From positions 1 to 33,867 of the forward strand of contig NZ_SMKK01000089.1 in assembly GCF_004348425.1 (NCBI RefSeq): a stretch of DNA of 33,867 nucleotides, given 5' to 3'. Below are positions 1 through 7,469 of this stretch, piece after piece. Numbering within the stretch: the first letter of the stretch is position 1; every line of letters starts with the position of its first letter. The notes below the pieces were generated by a model, which ran no database searches, was not told the origin of the DNA, and was given only the letters and a program-made list of their open reading frames with translations. Position numbers and translations under genes: made by a program. The stretch is from Actinomadura sp. 7K507 (lineage in GTDB: Bacteria; Actinomycetota; Actinomycetes; Streptosporangiales; Streptosporangiaceae).

Positions 1-270
1 CCGCGACAGCTTCGTGATCTCCACGTCGCCGATCAGCACCGACCCGGACGACACCGTGTCCAGCCCGGCCATGCAGTGCAGGAACGTCGACTTCCCGGAG
101 CCCGACGGCCCCATGATCGCGGTGAACTCGCCGCGCGCGAACGCCGCCGAGACACCGCGCAACGCGGACACGGCGCTGTCACCCGTCCCGTACGACTTGA
201 CCACCTCGCGTGCGACGGCGACCTGATCGTGGACCTGCTCAATAGGGGGTACGGCGGTTGTCTGCGTCAT
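1..270 (-). CDS. ABC transporter ATP-binding protein, 5' part only
   Basis: The first 90 codons of a gene that runs off the left edge of the window. Reading from the ATG at 270, the protein shows the N-terminal half of an ABC ATPase, with Walker A GPSGSGKST at residues 54-62 followed by FLHCMAGLD and a turn typical of the LolD/MacB/FtsE-like subfamily. That subfamily powers export or lipoprotein-type permeases of the FtsX fold. The Q-loop, signature and Walker B lie outside the window. The substrate cannot be told; the permease is presumably further left. No strong ribosome binding site precedes the ATG, so the start is the least certain part. Confidence 0.85.
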   Translation of the reverse strand, partial: MTQTTAVPPIEQVHDQVAVAREVVKSYGTGDSAVSALRGVSAAFARGEFTAIMGPSGSGKSTFLHCMAGLDTVSSGSVLIGDVEITKLSR

Positions 271-325
271 ACCGTCAAGCAAACCGCCGGGGACCCCGCG
301 GCCACATTGACGCATACTCCCCAGT

Positions 326-351
326 GGCCGGTGGGGGCAGCCCCACCGGCC
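326..351 (-). terminator. Stem-loop terminator after the enoyl-CoA hydratase gene
   Basis: A perfect 11-bp inverted repeat (326-336 with 341-351, arm GGCCGGTGGGG) closes on a 4-base loop, 9 bases beyond the hydratase stop codon. It has no T-tract, as is common in high-GC actinobacteria. It would separate the hydratase transcript from the ABC-transporter gene, which points the same way. Confidence 0.65.
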
Positions 352-360
352 CGCTGCGGT

Positions 361-1146
361 CTACCGGCCCTCGAACGTGGGCTGCTCCTTCTTCAGGAAG
401 GCCTGGGTCGCGGCATGGTGGTCGCTGGTCTTCTCGCACTCGTCCTGAAGCTCGGCCTCCCGCTCCAGCGCGGACGCCAGTTCGTGCGTCGCCGCGTGGT
501 CGAGTGCCGCCTTCACCGCGCCGTAGGCGACGGTCGGGCCCTGGGCGAGACGGCGGGCCAGCTCCACCGACGCCGGGGCCAGCTCGTCGGCCGGGACGAC
601 GCGGTTCACCAGGCCCATCTCCAGGGCCTCCGGCGCCTTGACCGGCTCGCCCAGCAGCAGCAGCTCGGCGGCCTTGGCGCGGCCGACGAGACGCTGCAGC
701 GTCCACGACATGCCGCTGTCCGGGGCGAGGCCGATCCCGGTGAACGCGGTCGCGAACCGTGCCTTGTCGGACGCGACGATCAGGTCGCACGCGAACGCCA
801 GCGACGCGCCCGCGCCCGCCGCGACGCCGTTCACCGCCGCGACGACGGGTTTGCGCATCCCCGCCATCGCCAGCACGATCGGGTTGTACTGCTTGCGGAC
901 GGTGTCGTCCAGCCCCTTGCCGGACGCGAGGTTGTCGCCGTGCTCACGCAGGTCCTGCCCGGCGCAGAAGGCCCGTCCGGCACCGGTGAGGATCACCGCG
1001 CGGGCGGCCGGGTCGGCGGCTGCGCGCACCACGGTCGCGCGCAGCAGGTCCTTCATCTCGCCCGTCAGCGAGTTCATCCCGTCCGGCCGGTTCAGTGTGA
1101 TTGTGCCCACACCGTCGGTCACGTCGTACAGCACGGTCTCAGACAT
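361..1146 (-). CDS. Enoyl-CoA hydratase/isomerase (crotonase family, PaaG-like)
   Basis: A 261-residue crotonase-fold protein, the usual length for a single-domain enoyl-CoA hydratase. Oxyanion-hole segments are CAGQDL (residues 61-66) and GVAAGAGASLAFACD (107-121). The catalytic loop reads LAPDSGMSW (140-148). It carries Asp143 where PaaG-type isomerases have their aspartate, and lacks the glutamate pair of classical hydratases, so an isomerase or ring-epoxide-type activity on an acyl-CoA is as likely as simple hydration. The protein is cytosolic. The ATG at 1146 was chosen over longer reading frames because GGAGG lies about 6 bases upstream and the family's N-terminus (VLYDVTDGVGTITLNRP) starts there. 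No other paa or beta-oxidation genes flank it. Confidence 0.9.
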   Translation of the reverse strand: MSETVLYDVTDGVGTITLNRPDGMNSLTGEMKDLLRATVVRAAADPAARAVILTGAGRAFCAGQDLREHGDNLASGKGLDDTVRKQYNPIVLAMAGMRKPVVAAVNGVAAGAGASLAFACDLIVASDKARFATAFTGIGLAPDSGMSWTLQRLVGRAKAAELLLLGEPVKAPEALEMGLVNRVVPADELAPASVELARRLAQGPTVAYGAVKAALDHAATHELASALEREAELQDECEKTSDHHAATQAFLKKEQPTFEGR

Positions 1147-1411
1147 CGGCGTCCTCCAGGGTCCGTTCAGATCTTCCCAGGCAACCATCGGCGAACCCGG
1201 AGGCGGGGGGCAAGGGCGCCCGCCGGCCCGGTGCCCGGGAGCCGCGCCGGCCGCCGCATCGCCCCAGGTGGGCGGATCCGGAGGCTGATCGTTACCACTT
1301 CGCGCCCGGAAGGCGAGATAATGGACCACTACTGATGACGCGGATGCGACACGCGGCCACGCGGCCAAGGGTGTGCGAGGCCGCGGCCCTACGCAGGAAG
1401 GGGATTCACGC

Positions 1412-1579
1412 ATGGCGGCGATGAAGCCGCGGACGGGAGACGGTCCGCTCGAAGTGACCAAGGAGGGCCGCGGAATCGTCATGCGGGTTCCTCTCGAAGG
1501 CGGCGGCCGTCTCGTGGTCGAGCTCTCCGCCGATGAGGCCAAGGAACTCGGTGAGGCCCTCAAAGGGGTCGTGGGCTGA
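1412..1579 (+). CDS. DUF3117 small protein
   Basis: A 55-residue protein beginning MAAMKPRTGDGPLEVTKEGR, a highly conserved actinobacterial family (DUF3117) of unknown function. I chose the ATG at 1412 rather than an upstream in-frame ATG at 1373 because the family starts there and AGGAAGGGG (1395-1403) is well placed as ribosome binding site. It has no signal peptide or membrane segment. It stands as a single gene between the divergent hydratase and pepA, with a hairpin behind it. Recognition is by sequence pattern; no function is proposed. Confidence 0.9.
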   Translation: MAAMKPRTGDGPLEVTKEGRGIVMRVPLEGGGRLVVELSADEAKELGEALKGVVG

Positions 1580-1610
1580 CCGCTCCGCCGATCCCGGCTT
1601 GCTGGTGACG

Positions 1611-1632
1611 GTCCCGGCGGCACCGCCGGGGC
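1611..1632 (+). terminator. Hairpin between DUF3117 gene and pepA
   Basis: GTCCCGGCG and CGCCGGGGC (one G-U pair) form a 9-bp stem with a 4-base loop, 31 bases after the DUF3117 stop. It likely ends that short transcript; read-through into pepA is possible because no T-run follows. Confidence 0.5.
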
Positions 1633-1696
1633 CCTTGCCATTCCCGTGAAGCGGGCCAGTCCGTGAACAGCACGACTCAGAGGGGGAACCGCCGCC

Positions 1697-3163
1697 ATGC
1701 CCATCGAGACCCGCATCCACGGTGCCGGCGGCACCGTGTCGCAGACGGCGGTCGACCTCGGGGCCGAGGTGGTGGGAATCCCCGTCCGGCAGGGACCGGT
1801 CGCACCGGACGCCGAGGTGGCCGGGTCGCTGCCGTTCACGCTGGACGAGCTGCTGGCGCTCCACAAGGCCAAGGGCGAGCCGGGCGAGATCGTGCCCGCC
1901 CAGGTCCGCGTCGGAGACCAGGTCCGGGAACTGCTGCTGTACGGAGTGGGCGACGCGGCCCCGGCCGACCTGCGCAAGGCCGGTGCCGCGCTCGCCCGCC
2001 GCGGCAAGGGCAGGACGGCGCTGGTCGCGGGCGTGCCCGGCGCCGCCGGGGAACTGGCCGCCTTCGTCGAGGGCGCGCTGCTCGCCTGCTACGAGTTCAA
2101 GATCGGCAAGCCGCCGGCGAAGAAGGCTCCCGGCACCATCGCCGTGCTGACCGAGGCCGGGCCCGAGGCGGACGCCCCGGCGATCGAGCTGGGCACCGCC
2201 CGCGCGCGGGCCACCGCGCTGGCCCGCGACCTCGCCAACACCCCGGCCCGCGAGAAGGACCCGTCGTGGCTCGCCGGGCAGGCCGAGCTGGTCGCCGCCG
2301 ACTCCGGCCTCACCGTCCGCGTGCGCGGCGAGAAGGAGCTGGTCGACGAGGGTTTCGGGGGCCTGGTGGCCGTCGGCGCCGGATCGTCGCGCCCGCCCCG
2401 CCTCATCGAGCTCACCTACCTCCCGGACGGGGACCCGGAGCGCCATGTCGTGCTCGTCGGCAAGGGCATCACGTTCGACAGCGGCGGCCTGTCGCTCAAG
2501 CCCAACGAGGGCATGAAGACGATGAAGACCGACATGGCGGGCGGCGCGGCGGTCATCGCCGTGATGAGCGCGCTGCGCGGTCTCGGCGTGCGCGCCCGCG
2601 TCACCGCGCTGGTCGCCGCGGCGGAGAACATGCCGTCCGGGTCGTCCATGCGCCCCGGGGACGTGATCAGGCACTACGGCGGGAAGACGTCGGAGGTGCT
2701 GAACACCGACGCCGAGGGCCGGCTCGTCCTGGCCGACGCCCTCGCCTACGCGGACGCCGAGCTCGGCCCCGACGTGGTGGTGGACGTCGCGACCCTGACC
2801 GGCGCGGCGAAGGTCGCGCTGGGCCTGCGGCACGGCGCGCTGTTCTCCAACGACGACGACCTCGCCGCGGCGCTCACCCGCGCCGGGACGGCCGCCGGCG
2901 ACCCGGTGTGGCGGCTCCCGCTGGTCGACGACTACCGCACCGCGATCGACTCCGACGTCGCCGACATCAACAACATCGGCCGCGGCGGCTACGGCGGCGG
3001 CTCGATCACGGCGGCGCTGTTCCTGCGCGAGTTCGCCGGCGACCGCGCCTGGGCGCACCTCGACATCGCCGGGCCGGGCCGGGCCACCTCCGACGACGCC
3101 GAGATCACCCGTGGCGCGACCGGGTTCGGCACCCGCCTGCTGCTCGGCTGGCTGGCCGGCTGA
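1697..3163 (+). CDS. pepA: Leucyl aminopeptidase (M17 family)
   Basis: A 488-residue cytosolic M17 aminopeptidase, which releases N-terminal residues from peptides with two bound metal ions. All expected active-site residues are visible: Lys256 and Asp261 in GKGITFD, Lys268, Asp279 in KTDMAG, then Asp338, Glu340 and Arg342 in the family signature NTDAEGRL (336-343). Each sits 14 residues earlier than in E. coli PepA, so the catalytic domain (about 165-488) is intact. The less conserved N-terminal domain covers about 1-160. The start follows AGGGGGAA at 1681-1688. In M17 proteins the catalytic bicarbonate is held by the arginine (342 here). Confidence 0.97.
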   Translation: MPIETRIHGAGGTVSQTAVDLGAEVVGIPVRQGPVAPDAEVAGSLPFTLDELLALHKAKGEPGEIVPAQVRVGDQVRELLLYGVGDAAPADLRKAGAALARRGKGRTALVAGVPGAAGELAAFVEGALLACYEFKIGKPPAKKAPGTIAVLTEAGPEADAPAIELGTARARATALARDLANTPAREKDPSWLAGQAELVAADSGLTVRVRGEKELVDEGFGGLVAVGAGSSRPPRLIELTYLPDGDPERHVVLVGKGITFDSGGLSLKPNEGMKTMKTDMAGGAAVIAVMSALRGLGVRARVTALVAAAENMPSGSSMRPGDVIRHYGGKTSEVLNTDAEGRLVLADALAYADAELGPDVVVDVATLTGAAKVALGLRHGALFSNDDDLAAALTRAGTAAGDPVWRLPLVDDYRTAIDSDVADINNIGRGGYGGGSITAALFLREFAGDRAWAHLDIAGPGRATSDDAEITRGATGFGTRLLLGWLAG

Positions 3164-3185
3164 CCCGCCCTCGCACCGGCCGGCC
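3150..3185. terminator. Bidirectional hairpin between convergent pepA and membrane-protein gene
   Basis: A 10-bp stem (3150-3159 with 3176-3185, one G-U pair if transcribed) and a 16-base loop overlap the last codons of pepA and the gap before the convergent stop codon at 3188. The position fits shared termination; the large loop and lack of a T-run keep confidence moderate. Confidence 0.4.
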
Positions 3186-3187
3186 GA

Positions 3188-3844
3188 TCACTTCGTCCGG
3201 CGGTCGATCACCGGGACGCGGCGCCGCGCCCTGGCCTCCTTGACGACCTGGGGGAGCGTCGCGTCCCAGCCGTGCTCCACCGCGAAGCACCACGGGACGG
3301 CCGCCGCCGTGGCCGGGACGTCCCGCATCGTCAGCGCCACGAGCCGCGGACGCTCCGACGTGCGGGCCAGCTCGGCGAGCTCCCGGGTCGGCAGGAACAC
3401 GATGTAGTCCTGCTCGCCCCTGCGGGTGCCGCCGACGCCGCGCCGCAGCGCCGTGATCGCCGCCACGTCCGCCCAGGGCAGCTTCCGCCCGGCCTTGCGG
3501 GGCAGCGGCCAGCGCGCCGGGCGCCGCACCCCGTCCGCGTCCAGTTCCAGGACGGGACGCCGCGCGATCGTCCCCCCGGCCGCCATGAAGAGCCCCGTCC
3601 CGAACAGCACGAGCCCGGTGAAGCCGAGGACCGTGAACATGACGCCGCCGACACTGGTGCCGCCCATCACGCCGCCCGCGACGAACCCGGCCGACGCCAG
3701 GAACAGGATCAGGGTCGCGATCAGCTGCCAGACTCCCCGCCACGTGACGCGGACGCGCACGGCGAACGCCGGGCCCGCCCCAGCGGCCCCGGTCTCTATC
3801 CCGGTCTCTGTCTCGGTCTCTGTCTCGGAATCCATGGCGTCCAT
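3188..3844 (-). CDS. Two-helix membrane protein of unknown function (PH-like C-terminal region)
   Basis: About 218 residues. An acidic low-complexity start (Glu-Thr repeats) is followed by two hydrophobic segments (WQLIATLILFLASAGFVAGG and GGVMFTVLGFTGLVLFGTGL). A soluble C-terminal half starts around LELDADGVRRPARWPLP, with WADVAAI. Hydrophobic pair plus a W...I.W-type beta-rich tail resembles bacterial PH-like membrane proteins, but I do not recognise the family firmly. The ATG at 3844 lies just after the stop codon of the upstream methyltransferase gene (3849), so the two are probably co-transcribed. ATG 3835 is an equally plausible start. Both the end and neighbours are clear; the function is not. 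Confidence 0.75.
   Translation of the reverse strand: MDAMDSETETETETGIETGAAGAGPAFAVRVRVTWRGVWQLIATLILFLASAGFVAGGVMGGTSVGGVMFTVLGFTGLVLFGTGLFMAAGGTIARRPVLELDADGVRRPARWPLPRKAGRKLPWADVAAITALRRGVGGTRRGEQDYIVFLPTRELAELARTSERPRLVALTMRDVPATAAAVPWCFAVEHGWDATLPQVVKEARARRRVPVIDRRTK
3791..3826. repeat. 12-base tandem repeat, three copies, inside a coding region
   Basis: Three adjacent 12-base units (GGTCTCTATCCC, then GGTCTCTGTCTC twice) encode the Glu-Thr-rich N-terminus of the membrane protein on the minus strand. In-frame unit length means copy-number change would alter tail length without frameshift. Confidence 0.8.
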
Positions 3845-3848
3845 CGGG

Positions 3849-4451
3849 CTACTCGCACTTGACGGCGCACAGCAGGCCGTCGCCGACCGGCACCAGCATC
3901 GGGACGAGCCGCTCGTCCTCGCGGATGATCCGGTGCACCTCGCGGATCGCCTCGGTCTCGGGATCGTGCCGGGTGGGGTCGGCGACACGGTCGTGCCACA
4001 GGGCGTTGTCGAACGCGACCACGCCGCCCGGCCGCAGCAGCCGCAGCGCGCCGGTCAGGTACTCGGGGTACTCGCGCTTCTGCGCGTCGCAGAACACCAT
4101 GTCGTAGGCGCCGTCGGTCAGGCGCGGCAGCACGTCCAGCGCCGGCCCGCTGATCATCCGGGTGCGGAAGGAGCCGAGGCCGGCCTCCACGTACGCCTGC
4201 TTGGCGATGCGCTGATGCTCGGGATCGATGTCCACGCTCGTCAGCACCGCGTCCTTGGGCATCCCCCGCATCAGCCAGATACCGGACACCCCGCAGCCGG
4301 AGCCGACCTCCACGACCGTCCGCGCGCCGATGAGCGTCGCGAGGAAACGCAGCGCCGCCCCGCCGGCCGCCCCGATCGGCGCGGCGCCGATCTCCTCGCC
4401 GTGGCGCCTGGCGTTCAGGAGCGGCTCGTCTTCCGGGAGGTAGTCCTCCAC
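3849..4451 (-). CDS. SAM-dependent O-methyltransferase (Rv1220c-like)
   Basis: A class I methyltransferase of about 200 residues. The SAM-binding motif is VVEVGSGCGVSGIWLMRGM, followed by the acidic residue of VDIDPEH; MVFCDAQK and LLRPGGVVAFDN give motifs post-I to III. The family is the O-methyltransferase_3 group; its mycobacterial relative sits in the same divergent position next to sigE. The substrate is unknown. The start is doubtful. The GTG at 4451 is the only conventional start after the in-frame stop at 4512-4514, yet it lacks a ribosome binding site. A strong AGGAGG lies 5 bases before an in-frame ATC at 4481, which would add ten residues (see findings). Confidence 0.9.
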   Translation of the reverse strand: MEDYLPEDEPLLNARRHGEEIGAAPIGAAGGAALRFLATLIGARTVVEVGSGCGVSGIWLMRGMPKDAVLTSVDIDPEHQRIAKQAYVEAGLGSFRTRMISGPALDVLPRLTDGAYDMVFCDAQKREYPEYLTGALRLLRPGGVVAFDNALWHDRVADPTRHDPETEAIREVHRIIREDERLVPMLVPVGDGLLCAVKCE

Positions 4452-4540
4452 ATAGGCCCGAGTGGCCTGAACGGCGTCGATGGCTGCCTCCTCGCGGGAC
4501 CCCCGCCTGGCTCATGCTGGAAAGACCATATCGCTGACAG

Positions 4541-4566
4541 GGAACGAACTGGAGTTTCAGCGCGTT
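4541..4566 (+). promoter_or_regulatory. ECF (sigma-E type) promoter of sigE
   Basis: GGAAC at 4541-4545, exactly 18 bases, then GTT at 4564-4566. This is the known GGAAC-N18-GTT pattern of mycobacterial SigE/SigH-class promoters. It lies about 140 bases before the sigE start codon, so sigE is probably autoregulated. Confidence 0.6.
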
Positions 4567-4581
4567 GCAACAACGGAAGGA

Positions 4582-4599
4582 ACCCGCTCACGAGCGGGT
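4582..4599 (+). other. Hairpin in the sigE 5' untranslated region
   Basis: ACCCGCT (4582-4588) pairs with AGCGGGT (4593-4599) around a 4-base loop, just downstream of the predicted transcription start. It could affect transcript stability or early elongation; nothing in the sequence shows which. Confidence 0.4.
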
Positions 4600-4704
4600 C
4601 GGATCCACGAGAACCGAGTCGGTCCAGAAGCGCCCCAGCCCAGGCGAGACCGTGCCGTTCCAAGGCCGAGACCTTGGCTCACGAGAGAGGAACAGCCCGG
4701 CACC

Positions 4705-5436
4705 ATGGGAGTCACAGCACTCAATTTCAGAAGCGCTGTGGGGGTCGGCCCCAGGCAGGCGGTGGGCAGTGTCACGCGCACGCGTGAGAACGCCCCCGAG
4801 GCCGAATGGGCGCCGCCGTCCTGGGACGAGGTCGTGCGCGAGCACTCCGCTCGCGTCTACCGGCTCGCCTACAGGCTGACCGGCAACCAGCACGACGCGG
4901 AAGACCTCACGCAGGAGGTCTTCGTCCGCGTGTTCCGTTCACTGTCGAACTACACGCCGGGCACGTTCGAGGGCTGGCTGCACCGGATCACCACGAACCT
5001 GTTCCTCGACATGGCGAGGCGCCGTCAGCGCATCCGCTTCGAGGGGCTCGCCGACGACGCCGCCGAACGCCTCCAGGGCCGCGAGCCGACCCCGGCGCAG
5101 GTGTTCGACGACACCAACTTCGACGCCGACGTGCAGGCCGCGCTCGACGCGCTGGCGCCCGAGTACCGCGCGGCCGTCGTGCTGTGCGACATCGAGGGGC
5201 TCTCCTACGAGGAGATCTCCGCGACGCTCGGCGTCAAGCTCGGGACCGTGCGCAGCCGCATCCACCGGGGGCGGGCGCAGCTGCGCGCCGCGCTGGAGCA
5301 CCGCGCGCCGACCCGCCGCCGGCCGGGGACCAGGAACGAGTACCTGCCCTTGCACGCGGTGGAGGCCGCCGCGGGCGGGGAGCCGGGCGGCATACACGTG
5401 GCAAGCGGTGTCCAGCCGCAGCCGGAGGGCGTGTAA
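4705..5436 (+). CDS. sigE: ECF RNA polymerase sigma factor SigE
   Basis: 243 residues. Region 2 spans about 41-110 (DEVVREHSARVYRLAYRLTG, then DAEDLTQEVFVRVFRSL). Region 4 spans about 142-197 with the helix-turn-helix GLSYEEISATLGVKLGTVRS. The text is nearly that of mycobacterial SigE, the envelope, heat and detergent stress sigma factor. The C-terminal 45 residues are extra and low in complexity. The ATG at 4705 was chosen because an earlier in-frame ATG (4480) lies upstream of the predicted promoter. The anti-sigma gene follows 62 bases downstream. Directs core polymerase to GGAAC/GTT promoters, including, by inference, its own. Confidence 0.95.
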   Translation: MGVTALNFRSAVGVGPRQAVGSVTRTRENAPEAEWAPPSWDEVVREHSARVYRLAYRLTGNQHDAEDLTQEVFVRVFRSLSNYTPGTFEGWLHRITTNLFLDMARRRQRIRFEGLADDAAERLQGREPTPAQVFDDTNFDADVQAALDALAPEYRAAVVLCDIEGLSYEEISATLGVKLGTVRSRIHRGRAQLRAALEHRAPTRRRPGTRNEYLPLHAVEAAAGGEPGGIHVASGVQPQPEGV

Positions 5437-5498
5437 AGCTTTGCTCACCGCGTGCGGGCGTGTCCGCGCGCCTGATCGAACGGAACGACGGAGGCGGC

Positions 5499-6131
5499 GT
5501 GAGTTGTCTGGGGGAGCGTCTGACCGCTCTGGTCGACGGTGAGCTGGGGCATGAGGAGCGCGACCGCGCCCACGCCCATCTCGCGGGCTGCGCCCAGTGC
5601 AGGGACGAGGCCGACGCGCTGCGCAGGCTCAAGGGCCGGCTGCGGGGCCTGTCCGACGCTCCGGTCGCGGACGAGGTGGGCGACCTCCCGTCCGACGACT
5701 TCCTGACCCGGCTGCGCTCCCTGCCCGCGTCCGCCGGCCCGCCCGTCTCCGGCGTCCCGCCGGGGCCGCCGCCCGGCCCGCCCGCCGGGACTCCCGCGCG
5801 GCCCTCCGCGCGGCCGCTTCGATCATCGGCCCGTCCCGCGCGGACGCCGCCGGCCGGGCGTCCGCGCGACAACCGCCCCGCCGGGCACGCCGGCGTCCTG
5901 CGGGCCCAGCCGCGGCGCCGCTACCTGGTCGTGGGCGCCGCCACCCTGTTCCTCGGCCTCGGCAGCGCCTCCTACGCCGCGGGCGGGCGCCAGGAGGCGC
6001 CGAGCGTCACCCCCTCCTTCGACCGTTTCGCCGTCGAGCACGCGCTGACCTCCGGCGACGCCCCCCTGACCGATCCGCTGACCGACCCGCTCAGCCGGGT
6101 CCCGGTACCGGCGGCCTCCGCGGGGCCGTGA
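5499..6131 (+). CDS. rseA: Zinc-binding anti-sigma-E factor with one transmembrane helix
   Basis: 210 residues starting at a GTG preceded by GGAGG. The ZAS zinc motif H-x3-C-x2-C is at His27, Cys31, Cys34 (HLAGCAQC), after a helix LTALVDGELGHEERDRAHAH. A proline/arginine-rich linker covers about 76-140. One membrane helix follows (about 142-161, YLVVGAATLFLGLGSASYAA), with an outside tail of about 50 residues. The order soluble ZAS domain, linker, helix and external tail is that of membrane-anchored anti-sigma factors cleaved during stress. The position right after sigE makes SigE the partner. Its stop codon overlaps the GTG of the next gene, so the two are translationally coupled. The name follows the mycobacterial homologue. 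Confidence 0.88.
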   Translation: MSCLGERLTALVDGELGHEERDRAHAHLAGCAQCRDEADALRRLKGRLRGLSDAPVADEVGDLPSDDFLTRLRSLPASAGPPVSGVPPGPPPGPPAGTPARPSARPLRSSARPARTPPAGRPRDNRPAGHAGVLRAQPRRRYLVVGAATLFLGLGSASYAAGGRQEAPSVTPSFDRFAVEHALTSGDAPLTDPLTDPLSRVPVPAASAGP

Positions 6132-7291
6132 TCGCGAAGACCCTGATCGGCCGGGGACGGGCCCGCTCCGTCCTCGCCTGCGGGCTCGCCGGGGCACTCG
6201 CCCTGGCCGCGGCGCTCGCCGGCGACCCGGCCGCCACCCGGCGCGTCCGCAGCGACCCGGCCGCGGTGGCGCTGCTGCGCGCCGCCGCCGACGCCGCGAG
6301 CCGGGTCCCGTACCAGGGCAGGCGGTTCCTCACCACGGCGAGCCGCGACAGCTCCACCACGTCCCGGGCCGCCGTCTCCCACACACCCGGCGACGGCATC
6401 CACTACCAGGCGGTTCCGGGGGGTGCGGTGGGCCGCCCCTCCACCGCGGACCGGTCCGGGACGGCCGGGAAGGGCTACCGGCCCGAGTCCGCCGCGGGGG
6501 ACACGACGGGCTTCACCCGGGAGACGCTCGCGCTGCTGACCCGCAACTACTCGGTGGTCCGCGCGGCGGACTCGTCGGTCTGCGGCAGGCACGCCCGCGT
6601 CGTGGAGGCCCGCCGGGCGGACGGTACCCCCGCCGGACGGTTCTGGGTCGACTCCGAGACCGGGCTGATGCTGCACCGCGAGCTGATCGACGCCCGCGGC
6701 GGCTCCGTGGTCGTCACCGGTTTCAGCGAGATCAGCTTCACCGAGCCGCCGCCGGAGCCGGTGGTGCGCCAAAGGCCCCGCCGGGGGCTCGCGCGGTTCC
6801 CCGACACCGGCACGGGCGAGACCGCGGACGGAAACAGAGGCCAGGGCGCCGCCCTGTGGAGCGACGAACTGGACCGGGCCGACCTCGACGGGCTGCGCGA
6901 GGGCGGCTGGCCCGTCCCGGAGGACCTGCCCGGACGGCTCACCCTCCACGACGCCCGCCGCGATGACGCCGGCGGTGCCGTCCACCTCAGCTACTCCGAC
7001 GGCCTCGCCGCCGTCTCGGTGTTCGTGCAGCGCGGCACGCTGGACGAGGACGCCCTCGGCGGCTGGCAGAAGATCGCCAAGGACGACCGGACGGTGTTCC
7101 GCCGCGAGTCGCTGCGGCACTGGGCCGTCTCCGCCGGCGACGGCTACGTGTTCACGGTGCTGACCGACGCCCCGCAGAGCACGGCGGAGGCGGTGGCGGC
7201 GAGGCTGCCGAGGGACGCCGGCGACCCCTTCTGGCCGCGGCTGTCACGCGGCGCCCGCCGCCTGGTCTCGGCCGCGAACCCGTTCGACTGA
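6128..7291 (+). CDS. MucB/RseB-like sigma-E regulatory protein
   Basis: 387 residues, starting at a GTG that overlaps the stop of the anti-sigma gene (GTGA). An N-terminal hydrophobic segment (about 14-32) acts as signal peptide or anchor. A beta-rich region follows, with FWVDSETGLMLHRELIDARG and VVTGFSEISF, typical of the MucB/RseB N-terminal domain, which has a lipoprotein-carrier-like (LolA) fold. In E. coli, RseB binds the outside part of RseA and shields it from proteolysis until mislocalised envelope molecules displace it. Here it would do so for the neighbouring anti-sigma factor. The C-terminal half (about 245-387) contains WPVPEDLPGRLTLHDAR and a likely second domain. Confidence 0.8.
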   Translation: MIAKTLIGRGRARSVLACGLAGALALAAALAGDPAATRRVRSDPAAVALLRAAADAASRVPYQGRRFLTTASRDSSTTSRAAVSHTPGDGIHYQAVPGGAVGRPSTADRSGTAGKGYRPESAAGDTTGFTRETLALLTRNYSVVRAADSSVCGRHARVVEARRADGTPAGRFWVDSETGLMLHRELIDARGGSVVVTGFSEISFTEPPPEPVVRQRPRRGLARFPDTGTGETADGNRGQGAALWSDELDRADLDGLREGGWPVPEDLPGRLTLHDARRDDAGGAVHLSYSDGLAAVSVFVQRGTLDEDALGGWQKIAKDDRTVFRRESLRHWAVSAGDGYVFTVLTDAPQSTAEAVAARLPRDAGDPFWPRLSRGARRLVSAANPFD

Positions 7292-7469
7292 ACATCACCC
7301 GCGCCGGAACCTTCACGGAGTGCGAGGCATCGAAGAGGGGAAAAACGCTCACGTATGCGGATGATCGTCCGGGATGAGCGTATCGACAGAAGGTCTTATG
7401 CTCGCCACATGCCTTTCCGGGCAACATGAGCACCGATGACCAGGACCATGCTCGGCAGGAGAGATGGGG

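Noticed and set aside
1317..1322. GATAAT as -10 box for the DUF3117 gene
   Set aside because: No acceptable -35 at 16-18 bases, and distance to the gene is uninformative.
6170..6190. Lipobox in the RseB-like protein (VLAC)
   Set aside because: The cysteine comes before, not after, the hydrophobic stretch, so lipid attachment is unlikely.
7306..7328. SigE promoter for htrA at GGAAC 7306
   Set aside because: No GTT occurs at 17-19 bases downstream.
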